A stretch of DNA of 64,000 nt from Pelomyxa schiedti (lineage: Eukaryota; Evosea; Pelobiontida; Pelomyxidae), in contig JAHLWZ010000091.1 of the NCBI GenBank assembly GCA_020536535.1, forward strand, positions 931 through 64,930. Direction: 5' to 3'. Shown here piece by piece: positions 1 to 10,769 of the stretch. The translations under genes were made by a program, and so were the position numbers. Each line of letters begins with the position of its first letter. The stretch's first letter is position 1. Below the pieces are notes generated by a model. That model searched no databases, was not told the origin of the DNA, and worked only from the letters and a program-made list of their open reading frames with translations.

Positions 1-302
1 TTTTCCTCCCCCAACGCCAACCGCAAACAAACGACCCCTCCCAAGTGTAAAACCTCCTGCCCGCTCCAGTTTTTTGTACGCGGTTTTTCAAAATTTGGGG
101 CTTTATGCCTGACGAAATGAACGCCTCATTCTCATCACATTTGCACACCGGTGTAATTTTGCTACGCGTATAAAAAAGGAAAAAAATCCAGACGAGACGC
201 GATGAAATCAACAAGGCAACCAAAAAATGATTTGGTGGTGTCTAAATTGTCACGGGGATGCCAATTCCGGCCAGGATAGGGATTCCTATCCTCGCCTTGT
301 TA
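1..302. other. Downstream flank, no gene seen
   Basis: This stretch follows the stop codon of the ESCO gene on the minus strand. I see no convincing coding frame or RNA gene. It is AT-rich in the middle with an A-rich run near 175-190 that could belong to a 3' untranslated region. A gene running off the left edge cannot be excluded. Confidence 0.5.
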
Positions 303-2125
303 TTAGCAATCATAGACATAGAAATTCGGGGTGCCAGTGTATGTAGAAAAGAACTTCTTGCCGTCCGGTGTGGGCTGAGAGAAAGCGCACTTTGACTTGG
401 GTATTGTGCAACCATAGACACTGTTTGACCTGCAAAAGTATTAGTGTTTAGAATTTCTTGAAGTGGTTGTGGTTGTTGGTAATGTGCACAAAAAAAACCT
501 GGCGGCATCGATGAGTTTTGTTGCTATTCCCTTCCTGCGGTATTTCTCATGCACCCATATTCGGCTGATTCCAAGGGCAACATCGACGTGGGTGTTGTGA
601 CATATTATGGCTGTATCTTCTGACCCGGTTGTGCTTGTTGGAAGTGCAGCAGTGATACCCGTGCTTTGCAAGGGAGGAGCGGTAGGCTGCTGTGAGGTTG
701 GTGTTGTACATGTGTGCGGTTTTAGGGTGGATGGATCATCTTTTGTTACGCAATCCGCGGCAGATGTTGTTATGTCAGTGTGGTTTTCCTTGGTATTCTG
801 TGTTGAATCTGGTGTTGTACAGTTGGGTGCTGTTGTGTTCGTGTGATCGGTCTGATTCTTTCCTTCAACATCACTGCAAGCTGGAGTTCCACTGGGTACC
901 TCTTTGGCTTCAGGAGTGATGCTATTTCCATCACCTTCAAGGGACTCACTTTGACCATCTTTACTTCCTTGACTTGATTCGGTACTGGTTGTTGACTTTT
1001 GTGCGACAGTGATTGGAGTCAGTGCGGAATTAACGGTAACCAATCGGTGAGCTGACTTCATGGACTCGGTGACAACTGCTCCAAGAGCTCTTCCTCCCGA
1101 GTCAAGATATATAAAAAGCTGCGTAGAAAGTTAGATTATGAGGAAAACAGTTCGAGGGAAACGCAAACACTTTTGAGAAACCTGCTCTGAAACTCCTCTT
1201 CTAGAGTTCTCAAATCCGAGTTGCTGTTCAACAACTTGCAGTACTTTGGCACCCTGTGCTATGTTATTCGAAGGGTACTTTTCCTTCCAAGACTTTTACT
1301 AATAATTCTGGAGTACTTAAACTGCGAGGAATCATTGGGGAAGCCTGAATTTTAACCTGAGTTCAAAATTTGGTACAACACAAAAATGAACCTGGGGGTT
1401 TATGATTTCTGCTTGCAGGCTTTCCAGCGGGATTACAATGATGCCACTTCCATCCACATGATATTCTTTAACAACATTTGCTTTGGTTTTCCAATTCTGT
1501 TTTGTGCAATGACCTTAAGGCAGTCACATCAATAGGAAAACCTTAAGTTTAAAACAGGCTTGATGCTTTCTGTGAAAATTGTCATGGAGGGAAACATCTT
1601 CAGTGCCTGGAGTATACACTGCTATGGAGTCAGGCAAGAAACCATTTGAAAACGTGTTTACCCATTCCGCACTCAGGACACGTTACTGAGGCGAAATTCT
1701 TTTGACCAACATCTAGGAACAATTGAACTTTCTTTGGTGCTGTTGGTAGGGCAGTTGTGGTTCTTTTCTTTACAAAGCCCAATATTAGGTTACGAAAATA
1801 GGGTGGTTCCATACGTGTTTTGCTTGCGGCGGAGCTGCACTACTACAAAACAGAGGAAACAAATTAGAGAAGGAGGAAAAAACCAGCAAGCAAAGCAAAG
1901 CACTCATCAGGAAGATCTATCGACAGACCTCGACGAGCAGTCGATAGCAGACGGCGTGGGCGTGGAGGTTGTTGTCGACGAGAGCGACAACGGGGGGTGA
2001 ACGTCGGCAGCCGGCCTGCGTTTCCGCTGGTACGTCCTTGGTCTCTCGCCATTGATTACACTGTCTGCCGACACCGCCGACGACTTTCCCTCCAACGCAG
2101 CACCAACACTTCTCATCGCCACCAC
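303..2125 (-). CDS. ESCO: ESCO/Eco1-type cohesin N-acetyltransferase
   Basis: It acetylates the SMC3 head of cohesin to establish sister-chromatid cohesion in S phase (family knowledge). I phase seven exons: 2125-1929, 1834-1662, 1618-1542, 1496-1392, 1253-1182, 1118-499 and 429-303, giving about 456 residues. Exon 2 carries the start of the ESCO zinc finger (QLFLDVGQKNF, then CPECGM), and an intron splits it before VYTPG and the two histidines in LHDNFH. The acetyltransferase core follows: LGFEN, FIYLDSGGRALGAV, then GISRIWVHEKYRRKGIATK (acetyl-CoA loop) and DAARSNSVYG. It ends with the family C-terminal block FSQPTPDGKKFFSTYTGTPN. Odd point: about 130 Thr/Ser-rich residues interrupt the catalytic domain just before GISRIWV. 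The N-terminal exon (GERPRTYQRKRRP) is less certain than the rest. The gene diverges from an unidentified plus-strand gene about 100 bases away. Confidence 0.93.
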
Positions 2126-2226
2126 TTTGGATCTCTCAAATCACTCGTTTCTTGCTAAAATCCACAAAACTGCGAAAAGAGTGGTCTCGTGCACGCGGCG
2201 GTTTGGTTGATGTACAGTCCTGGTCG

Positions 2227-3788
2227 ATGGTGTTAGCACCTACATCTCGGATCTCAGGCTCATTATACGATAAAACGCGAAGGCGACGCGGGGCTGGCGT
2301 TTGTCGGGGGGGCTCTGGTGCGTTAGGTGGTGCATGGCGTGCCGGCCGGTTCCCGCAGCCGTTTTGCAATGTGAATGTTGTTGTGATCTCCGCGGTTGTT
2401 GTACTGTTTGTGTGGCAATTTGCGATTCATTCCGAGTGTCTGTCGTAAGCTACTTTTTTCTTTTTTCCTCTCGTTAACCTTGAGTTTGGACAGTATTTTT
2501 AATGGATTAACTTTTTTAATTGATTCAATTTACGATACTAATTGTAACAGTGGGGACTTGCTGGTTCTGATCCACACAGCATATGTTTTTCTTGGTCTTC
2601 TACGCGTTGGAGTCATGCTTGTCACAGTGACCTATTTCTCATACTCGTAAAGGTAGGTTTTCCCTCGAGTTCTCACTTGCTTCTAACTATATTAGTGAGG
2701 GTACAGAACCCTGCTAAGTGGTATTGGTCCAGTAGTATTTCCGAATGCTACTGCCCTCTCCCCACAGAAAGAAATGAGAATATCCTTAAATCCAAGAGCA
2801 GCCAGTAAAGAACACAATACCGCTCTGAGTGATCAGCCTCTCAAGAAACAGCTCTTCTATGTATGATGAACACTCGGCTTTTTCTGTGCTTTTAACCCAT
2901 GCTGTTATGATTACAGACTTTTGTTCCAAACGATGCATTTGCATCCTCTCCCTTTTCTCGATTTTTCCACGATCATGTATAAGGTTTTGTGTAAATTCCA
3001 GTTGAACATCTCTGAAGGTACCTTATCTGGAGATATAAGAATACCATTGCTGCAGTTCTGAAAGCCCCTCAGGGTGATAACTATGTGTATTTTACCACCT
3101 TTTTCCCTCCTGTACTTATCCCATTTAGAGACATTAAACCGCAAAAGGTTGTTATACACAACCATATTTTATTTGATCTAATCAGAGTTTTGGCAGTTGG
3201 GAGATATGGGATCATGCAGGCACTACGATTGCGCGACGAACATCATTTCCCCGACCGAAAAGCCGGAGGGCACTATGTATAACGAAACAGTCCGCCTTCC
3301 ATTATTATTGGCTCACTGTCCCCCAGTGGAATATCTTGCCTGTAGTTGTTGCAGGAGACCAGCACAGCTTCCACACAGGCAAACACAACCAAATGAGATT
3401 GACTCACTTTGGTCTAAGTTTTGCCTTTGGGGTGGCCTTGTTGGATCTGTTTTTTCCGTTTGGGGATTTTAACCAGCATCATCAGGGCAGTTGTCCTTCC
3501 TGCCCTGGAACATATTATCTCCTCAGGTGTTGGCTCCCGATTCCAAAGCAAGGTATGATCATGAGATACCTCACCACTGAGAAATTTCATTATTTATCCC
3601 ATTTAAACTATAACAACCCATCAAAACACAAGATGAATGTGCCCCAGCAACCAAGCAACACTACCAGTAGTGCCAGCACTAGGCTCTTATCCACCTGTAC
3701 AAAAAGTTACAAACAATGGAAGAAAGAATATCTTTTTGTCCTCTTGGGTTTATTTTCAAGGAAGGTGTTTCCGGGCGAGGGGTGTTGA
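2227..3788 (+). CDS. Unidentified multi-span membrane protein
   Basis: I do not recognise this protein. The first exon starts with MVLAPTSRISGSLYDKT and contains the hydrophobic stretch VVVISAVVVLFVWQF. An intron from about 2445 to 2550 joins it to a second hydrophobic exon (GDLLVLIHTAYVFLGLLRVG). Later in-frame exons read LKAPQGDNYVYFTTFFPPVL and IRVLAVGRYGIMQALRLRDE. After an intron ending near 3325 comes WNILPVVVAGDQHSFHTG and LSFAFGVALLDLFFPFG. The splices between these blocks keep frame with GT..AG borders, which supports a real gene, but the middle exons (2650-3065) are uncertain. The hydrophobic segments suggest a membrane protein. The 3' end may lie before 3788, since the last 300 bases are less protein-like. 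Confidence 0.45.
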
Positions 3789-4399
3789 TGCCGTTTCAGG
3801 GGCGAAGCGGCACCAACCGCCTATACAGTAGAGACGGAGGGGCAAACTCAAACATTAAAAAACTCACATTAGTGTCGAGCAGGTTGCCAATGATGGCTGA
3901 TATTATTATTATCCCACCCCACTATCCCCAAAAATGATGCATGCAACCACCACCACCCAAACTGCTCTGCTCCCAAATGCTTGCTCCCAAACTGCATGCA
4001 CAACCACCCACTCTTTGCTCCCCCAAATGCACCCAAATGCTCCCAAACTGCAACTCACTCTCCAAATGCACCACCGCTCCAAAAATGCACTGCTGCCCCA
4101 CTTAGTATTCACTGCTGTCTGTTTGACGCCTTTTCTTGCCGGTTGTTACTGTAGCCTTTTCTTTTTTTTACTATTTTTATTTTTTTCAAAAAATTTTCGC
4201 CTAAAAAGTAAAATTTTTGGCGCGCAAAGTTTTTGCTCCCAGAGGATCCCCATCTTGTTGTTTGAAATGAGCCTATCGTTATGTTTCGTTGTATGCACGG
4301 TGTTGGTTGTAGTGCACAGAACTGGTTTCAGTTTGGTGACAATTCTGCCATCATGATGAAGCCCAACTTGGAGCTTGTGTGGGTTGGATACAGTACCCT
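3789..4399. other. Intergenic stretch with repeat and AT-rich tail
   Basis: No convincing gene. The left part is ordinary sequence, 3930-4110 holds a degenerate C/A-rich repeat (listed separately), and 4140-4240 is T/A-rich with homopolymer runs. A minus-strand open frame covers 4146-4424, so the last exon of the GH57-like gene could extend into this area; I placed the likelier stop at 4400. Confidence 0.5.
3930..4110. repeat. Degenerate short-unit repeat (CTCCCAAATGC-like)
   Basis: About eight imperfect copies of an 11-12 base unit close to CTCCCAAATGCA are scattered through this stretch, with CTCCCAAACTGCA as a variant. Spacing is irregular, so this is a decayed minisatellite, not a clean tandem array. 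It lies in the gap between two convergent genes and has no visible coding role. Confidence 0.6.
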
Positions 4400-6640
4400 T
4401 TAACAAGGGAATGACGTGGAGCAAAGGAACAACAACTTTGACAGGGCAGTCACACTTGTTGCTGTTGACATCAACCCCTTGGAATGATGTTTGTTGAGGT
4501 GATTTCGTTCGCCGTTCAGGTCAAATCTGCAAAAAAGCTGTTCAGTGAACAACACACACGGGGGTGCTTACGATGGGTGTGCGGGAAAGCAAATCAAATC
4601 AAATGATGTATAGGTGGTGTGGTATTGTCACCGTAATGGGAGTCTTTTACAACAGTACGTCGTGCATATACATTCTTGAGAAATATAAACCCCACAATAT
4701 GTGAGCAAGTTCTGATATCCCAAGCAAGCCTTTCCAAGTTTCTCCATGTTCCCCTTTTGGTTACCTTTTTGGGAAATTTGGTTTTTCTTGGAGTTTTTTT
4801 ACCCGGTTATGACATACAATTTTCCAGGTTCTTCACCAACCTCGGGTCAAATAGCAGCAACGCGTTGCCATATCAGGTAGGTTTAACCAGGGAACCTACA
4901 CGACCCGCCTATGGAGCCGAAAGTGCCGTGGTTTATGTGAATGTACGGGCCCCTCCATCCCCAGAGTCTGATAACATCCCACAAAGAAATGGCCTGGATC
5001 CACGGAAGAGTGCCAACGTAGTGCATTGTCCACCAATAGCCATCAGGGGCAGATGGCATGATATGTTGCCAGTCAGCAACAGCAGCTGGTTGTTCCCAAT
5101 CATCAGCGTATAAGTTGTTCCAAATCAGAGGAAAGTGCCAAATTCAGAAGTTTGTTTTTTATCATCCACCTGAAGGAAGGAAGTTCAGTCACTTCATTGA
5201 TCAACGGAAGGAGAACCTGGTTCCACCATGCATTGCATCAATGAATACTTCATCTCTAAGGCGACTTTGAGTTCGTCCGCTCCCTCCACAGAAAATACTT
5301 TATGGGTATTGGGAGCACAGGTCCCGTGATACCTCTCCTCAAGTACTACAATATCAACACCGCACTTCTTCCACACAGGGGCAATGCAGTCGAAAGTATT
5401 TGCATCATTTGGCCACTCCCAGCACATCTCTGGAATCCAAGCAGCACGCGAATCTCTTGAAAACGTATTGAAGAGCAGTTCTTTATGGTACTTGCCACTT
5501 CATTCATTCATATCGTCATGAACGAAGGGCATTACATGTTGTGAGTAAGCTGAAGTCATGACACTCCAGGCCCCACAGTTTACGCCCGCTTTCATCCATT
5601 CTACGAACTCTTGGTCATGCCACAAAGCAGACTGTACAAGTGGCCCACTAATGTGAAAATTGCCTGTTACTTTATGTGCGGCATGTGCCCACATCACATC
5701 ATCAAAACCAGAGTGTTCAGAATCATCAGCTCGGCCACGAAGAACATCTGTGTAAGAAAGTGCTTGATTCCCATGATTAATGAAAACAACATTGAGTTTG
5801 GGCTTTGAGTGATCAAAAAAGATAATGCATTACCTTGGCTGAATTTACTCCCATATCGGAGTTAACACACTGTACAGAGTCATATGGTCTCCCTTCAAAG
5901 GCAGTGTAGATTTCGAAGTTCATTCTCCAGCCTCTTTGAAATTCTTCAGGGAAGAGAGTGCTTGTTTCAAAGTAGAGAACATCCGAGTTGGCCCGCAGTC
6001 CCATCACTTTGGTGTTGTTTTTGACCCCACTTGATCTGCAGTCATCCCACTCGATAGCAGCCTATTCATGGTTGTTAGTTTTGCCTATTTGAGGGGAGTA
6101 CTCCAAATACCCTATAGGACTCCGAGCCAGGGCAACCGTATCTACATCCTCCTTGTTGTATTCCAGCAAAATAACCACACCCACCTACTGATCATCTCCA
6201 TTCATAGCCAAACAAATCAATGCGAAATTGAACATAGTAGCTCCCTTCATTGTAAACACAGCCACAACATCCTGCCACAAGGAATGTTACTCACCCAACT
6301 CACCAGTCTGCCAAACTACTTCCTCTTCACCTTCACTCATATCACACCATCCAACCAAACCACAGCAGTTTCTCAACTGGAAGTCTCAGTCCTATTCATT
6401 CATTTGTTGGTACAGACAATCAACCTTTGTTTTCCGAGAAATCTTCATTGTCATCACCCCTTGGGTCGAGCGTCTTGACGTGGTCCAAGCGCCACACCAC
6501 CCCCACCAGCTAATCCCATAATTCCGCCGACACTCTCGCTCCCGATGATGGCATCACACCCCGCCGTGCTGCATGAACCACCACCGTCAGCACGCTCGTC
6601 GGCGAGGCCACCAGCAACACAACTGAACACAACAAAAAGC
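4400..6640 (-). CDS. Putative GH57-like glycoside hydrolase/deacetylase-fold protein
   Basis: Several minus-strand exons join in frame. From the N-terminal side: FLLCSVVLLVASPTSVLTVV (possible signal or anchor segment), LVGVVWRLDHVKTLDPRGDD, EEEVVWQTGELG, DVVAVFTMKGATMFNFALIC, ANSDVLYFETSTLFPEEFQ, then PKLNVVFINHG, GNFHISGPLVQSALWHDQEF and GAWSVMTSAYSQHVMPF. Next comes AAWIPEMCWEWPND with CGVDIVVLEERYHG, then YWWTMHYVGTLPWIQAISLW. The order (hydrophobic strand, a block like 'SGPLVQ..W..F...G', 'Y-S-Q-H-V-M-P', a W-x-P-E motif, then 'K-C-G-V-D') resembles GH57/polysaccharide-deacetylase-like barrels. That resemblance is an inference from pattern, not a firm family match. I found no ATG in frame in the first exon, so the start is unresolved, and the stop at 4400-4402 is one of two options. 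It diverges from NSUN6. Confidence 0.42.
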
Positions 6641-6729
6641 TACGGCCTGAGCCACGGATGAATGACACGTCCGCTTCATTTTTTAGCAGGCCACCAGCTC
6701 GTAATCATTGTTTGATTGATTCGACGAAA

Positions 6730-8599
6730 ATGGCTTCGGTGTCGAGATACGTCAACCAGGAGAACGAGGCAACTTCGTGCTGGTTGCGCCCAGAGGTAGT
6801 GGAGTTCCTGTCGCGGGAGGACATCTATGGCCCACGGGTGTCCCAGCTCCGCCGCGTCATCGCCACCCCGCCCCCGCTCACCACCCTCCGCGCCAACTTG
6901 GCGCCCGGCAGAACCCCAGTCCGCGGCGACGTCGGCGGACCCAACACCAGGGCGAGCCCCGCAGCCGACGCCGACGCCGCCACCGCAATCACCACCAGGG
7001 CCCAGGTGGCGCAGCACCTCCGCGACAAGTTGGGTGCCTCGTTCGACGTGGCGTGCGACGACCGGCTGCCGGACCTCATCGTGGTGCGCTCTTCGGCCTC
7101 GTCGCGCGGCCGCGGCGGTGGCGCAGCGGCGGACTCCCACTCGTCTGAGCCGCCTGCGCCCGCGCCCGCTGAGTCTGCAAGCGCACCGCCGTCTGCCACG
7201 ACGACCGCCACGGCTTCGACGGTGACGAAGGGCGAGGAAAAGGGGTTCCCTGAGGTGATTGTGGATGCGAAATGTGGAGAAGCAGTCATGCGCGGCGCTG
7301 AAGTTTTCGCACCAGGTTTGTCATCCAATTGTGTATTGTTATGGGACTTGAGCTGTAGGATTTTTTTTGTTTTTTTTCTAAGTTTTTTTTTCCCCCCCTA
7401 ATTTGGAGCTATGAAGGAGTTGTTGGTGCTGAAACAGGGATAAATACTGGGCATACTGTGGCCGTTTATGCTGATGCCGATGGAACATGCAAGAAAGGTG
7501 AAACCAACAAATTCTTGGGAAGGAAAGTGTTTGTTGGGAATGGTGTTGCAATGATGGGAAGGAGCTTCTTTTACAAGGTTTGGTTTACCTGTGGCGTGCA
7601 CGCCCAATAATTGACACGAAGAAGCGTAGGTTAAAACAGGTGTTGCTGTGCAGATGACAGAGCGGGTTTATCATATGCCACCTCTGAATGGGTTCCTTGA
7701 AGACGTGCTTTTTCTCCAGAATTTGCCTTCAATGCTTGTGGCCCCGATTCTGTCACCCACTCCAGGCTCCTTGGTATCTATCCATGCAACTGCGCATTCC
7801 ACCTAGCTCATCGACGGATATTTTTGTAGATTCTGGACATGTGTGCTGCACCAGGTGGAAAGACCTCACACATTGCTTCCATCATGGAGAACAAAGGGAG
7901 AGTGATAGCAATTGACAAGACACCCCAAAAGGTTGTACAACTCAAGGCAACCTGTTCCCGGCTTGGTGCCACTTGTGTGGAGTGTTACAGCTTTGACTCA
8001 ACAAAGCTGTTATCAGAACCTCCCTCCCATTCAACATCCAACTCAACTCCGGCAGCAGCCACAACTGCTTCAACCAACCCATCAACTGCAACATCTTCAG
8101 CCGCAATGCACGTGACAATAGATAATATTGGGGTACCACCTTATCCACCAAATACATTTGATGCCATTTTGCTGGATCCCCCGTGCAGCGGAATTGGACT
8201 GCGGCCATGCTTACGTGAGCCAATGCATTTGAAGGACCTAGAAGGGCACTGCCGGTACCAACGGAAGGTTTGTTTTGCCGAACCTCACATTGAAATTCAC
8301 AAAAATTACAGCTAATCCACGTTGCCGTTGCCTTGTTGAAGCCTGGAGGAACTCTCGTGTACAGCACATGCACAGTGAACCCACAGGAAGGCGAGCAGAA
8401 TGTGCACTTCATACTCACCACTTTCCCAAACATGCAACTTGTGGCACCACCACAGTTTGTTCACGAATTTGGGGGAATTGGAAGGAATGGAACTGGCCTG
8501 ACTGCGGACCAAGCCAGAATGGTTGTGCGGTTTGATCCCTGTGTGCAAACTGATCACCCTGCTTTCTTTGCTGCAAAGTTCAAGAAGAATAGTGTTTAG
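6730..8599 (+). CDS. NSUN6: NSUN6-type RNA cytosine-C5 methyltransferase
   Basis: It uses S-adenosylmethionine to form 5-methylcytosine in RNA; animal NSUN6 targets C72 of some tRNAs and mRNA sites. Exons phase cleanly: 6730-7315, 7417-7577, 7630-7773, 7830-8267 and 8312-8599. The N-terminal part carries the PUA region (EVIVDAKCGEAVMRGAEVF, then GINTGHTVAVYADADGTCKK and KVFVGNGVAMMGRSFFYK). The Rossmann domain has MTERVYHMPPLNG, the SAM motif ILDMCAAPGGKT, the acidic strand RVIAIDKTPQ, motif IV DPPCSGIG and motif VI LVYSTCTVNPQEGEQN with the catalytic Cys. It ends HPAFFAAKFKKNSV. An in-frame ATG at 6658 would add 24 residues; I prefer 6730 (MASVSRY). Exon 1 is strongly GC-rich and has a Ser/Ala/Pro-rich insert of about 60 residues (7100-7240) not usual in the family. 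The 3' end faces the DUF1015 gene across 91 bases. Confidence 0.95.
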
Positions 8600-8690
8600 A
8601 ATAACACCATTTTAATTTTCTAAATAAATGCTTTGCACAGTTGCTGCAAAGTCTTCAAAAAAAAAAAAAAGTTTTTTTTTTGTTTTTTTA

Positions 8691-10397
8691 TCAAGGAATA
8701 ATGGCACGACACTCAAAGTAGTACCTCTTTTCATTTGCTTCTCCCATGCTGAATGTTTTTCGTGGTACAACGCCCATTTCCACAACACCAATGAACAGGT
8801 CGGACTTGTTCATTGCTGGGAGGAAGAACCCACAATTGCCGGGTTTCTCCTTGCCCACTGTGACAACTACATTGTCACCATGGACATAGTCAATGTTATT
8901 TCGGGGGATGAGTGCGTCGAGAGCAGGCTGGAGTGTCCCAACTGCCAAGGTATGGGTAGGGTCTTTAATGGTTACCTGTTGTAAGGAGTTAGAGGGGAGA
9001 TGAAATGTGGTAATACAAACCACGCCACAGGCACTTTGCGACACAAAGCCAAATTTGTGAGGAGGGGTGTTAGCATTTGCTTTTACTCTGGTAACCATCT
9101 CCTCAACGGCACATGGTTCGAATACAAAGCGGGCTGCTCCGTAGAAATCTCGAAGTTGATCCAGAATGTTTGGCTTTTCGGTGGTTAATTTCGCTGTCAG
9201 AGTAACACTCAACGAACCTGTGTGTTGAAGCACACCCTATGGATAGGTGCAAAATGAAGTCCGGAGTCATGAACATTCTCAAGTTCAACAAGTGCCCATC
9301 GTGCAGGATGGGTATTTGGGTCAGCCCCTTGATTGAAGTTTAAATTGTGCCTTTAGCAAAGCTGAAGTACCATTTTCTTTATGCATCTCCCATACCCTCT
9401 TAGCGGTGGCAAGAGAGTGATTTCCGTCACCAACGGCATAAATTAAGGGATTTTTCCCAGGTCCATACCTTTTCGTGAGTGAATATATATTGTATTTCCA
9501 GTCACAGATGATTACTTGGATGCCTGTGCGGCGGGTGTTGCCAATCCATCAAGAGCCGCGCATACGTTGGCTTCAAGAGGTTTGGGTACAGAGTACCCAG
9601 TGAGATGCCCACCCTCCATCATAAGCTCTACATCGTAAAGCTGGAAGGAAAAATTAATAGACGAAAAGAAATGAAGATAAATTACTTTGGGGAGTGTCCC
9701 TTTGGTTGCAACCAAAGGTTCGATGACGGTGTGGTGAGGGTCATCGATAAGAACAAGGATATGAGGAACCTCAATTTTGGCTCCTGTAGGGGAAAGGGTC
9801 AAAAAGTTAATCTATCTTTTCATAATAACCTGTTCTGATCTTGATGCGTGGAGGAAGTCTCTCCACAATTGTACCCTCAGTTGGGCGGATGAGAGTCTGC
9901 GATCTCGGAGAGAACTCGTATTTCTCAAGGTCGATTTCAATCATGAGCCCATGGCGCAAGTGTCCATCTGACACTCGCTCAACCAGGATGAATCCGTTGT
10001 GAGGGACGAGCAGGCCCTTCAAAAAGATGTTAGAGATTGTGAGACATAAAAAATGCTCGAAAAAAACCTGAGCAAGGTACGAGGTCATTGCGCCTTGAAT
10101 TGCTGCGATTCGCTTGTTCGCACTTGTTTCGTCCTCATTCAAATAGACCTCGGGATAGATCATCCTCAAGGTAGATGGTGCGGCTCCAACAATTCTTTCA
10201 ACTTCAGCCCAGTATTGTGGCTCAGCTGTGTACTACAGAGCGAAACCCGTTAGTCCCAACAAGCGCAAGAGGGAAAGAAAAACAAAGGAACAGGAAGGTG
10301 GATCTATGTGTACCTGGTCGCAAGCAACAGTGGACCATTTACGGAGATCTGAGCCATTTGCGGGCAAAAGAACGGTAGGGACGCGTGCCGCTTGCAT
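8691..10397 (-). CDS. DUF1015 family protein
   Basis: DUF1015 is a widespread, mostly bacterial family of unknown biochemical role, also present in some protists. The first exon starts at 10397 (MQAARVPTVLLPANGSDLRK) and runs into WSTVACDQ, the family 'ACDQ' block. After an intron it continues YTAEPQYWAEVERIVG and LRMIYPEVYLNED. Middle exons hold IEIDLEKYEFSPRSQTLIRP, TEGTIVERLPPRIKIRTG and EVPHILVLIDDPHHTVIE. Then come GYSVPKPLEANVCAALDG and the glycine/histidine block NPLIYAVGDGNHSLATAKR. The C-terminal half reads DALIPRNNIDYVHGD, CGFFLPAMNKSDLF and GVVPRKTFSMGEANEKRY, the strongest family signature, with stop at 8691-8693. All main blocks are present, so it looks complete and functional. 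Convergent with NSUN6. A bacterial origin by transfer is possible, but the introns show it is long settled. Confidence 0.9.
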
Positions 10398-10769
10398 CTC
10401 AGGGTTTTTTCTTTTTTTTTCTCGTTTCTACGTTGATCGTTTTTTGTACCCTTCGACCTGTCTAGGCCGAGCCCCATTCGGAAATTCCGTGACTTTCCAC
10501 AAAGATGGATCCTTTTGATAGCCACAGAACCGATTCGGCCAGTCAAAGGAGTTACTCCTTCAGGGAATCGAGCCAGGAATCTCCTACTATTCTCCCACAA
10601 CGGCTAAGGCGGGTAATCTCTCAATCTCCCATTCCAGAGAATTAAGGTCCGCATCATCACCACATCGAGCACCTCGGTTTTTCGCAATCGCGGAATACCA
10701 AGTACATATCGTATTCAGATGAACGTCTGGGATTTCAAATCAAAGCCAAAGAAATAGAAAAAACCGTGT
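10398..10769. promoter_or_regulatory. Divergent spacer between DUF1015 and receptor kinase genes
   Basis: This spacer separates two start codons pointing away from each other, so it should hold both promoters. I see no coding frame that fits either neighbour and no recognisable TATA-like or initiator element that I would defend. A segment near 10560-10640 looks slightly tRNA-like on the minus strand but fails on arm pairing. Confidence 0.4.

Noticed and set aside
10560-10640. tRNA-like segment on the minus strand with GGCTCGATTCC
   Set aside because: The would-be T arm does not pair and no acceptor or D arm fits at the right spacing.
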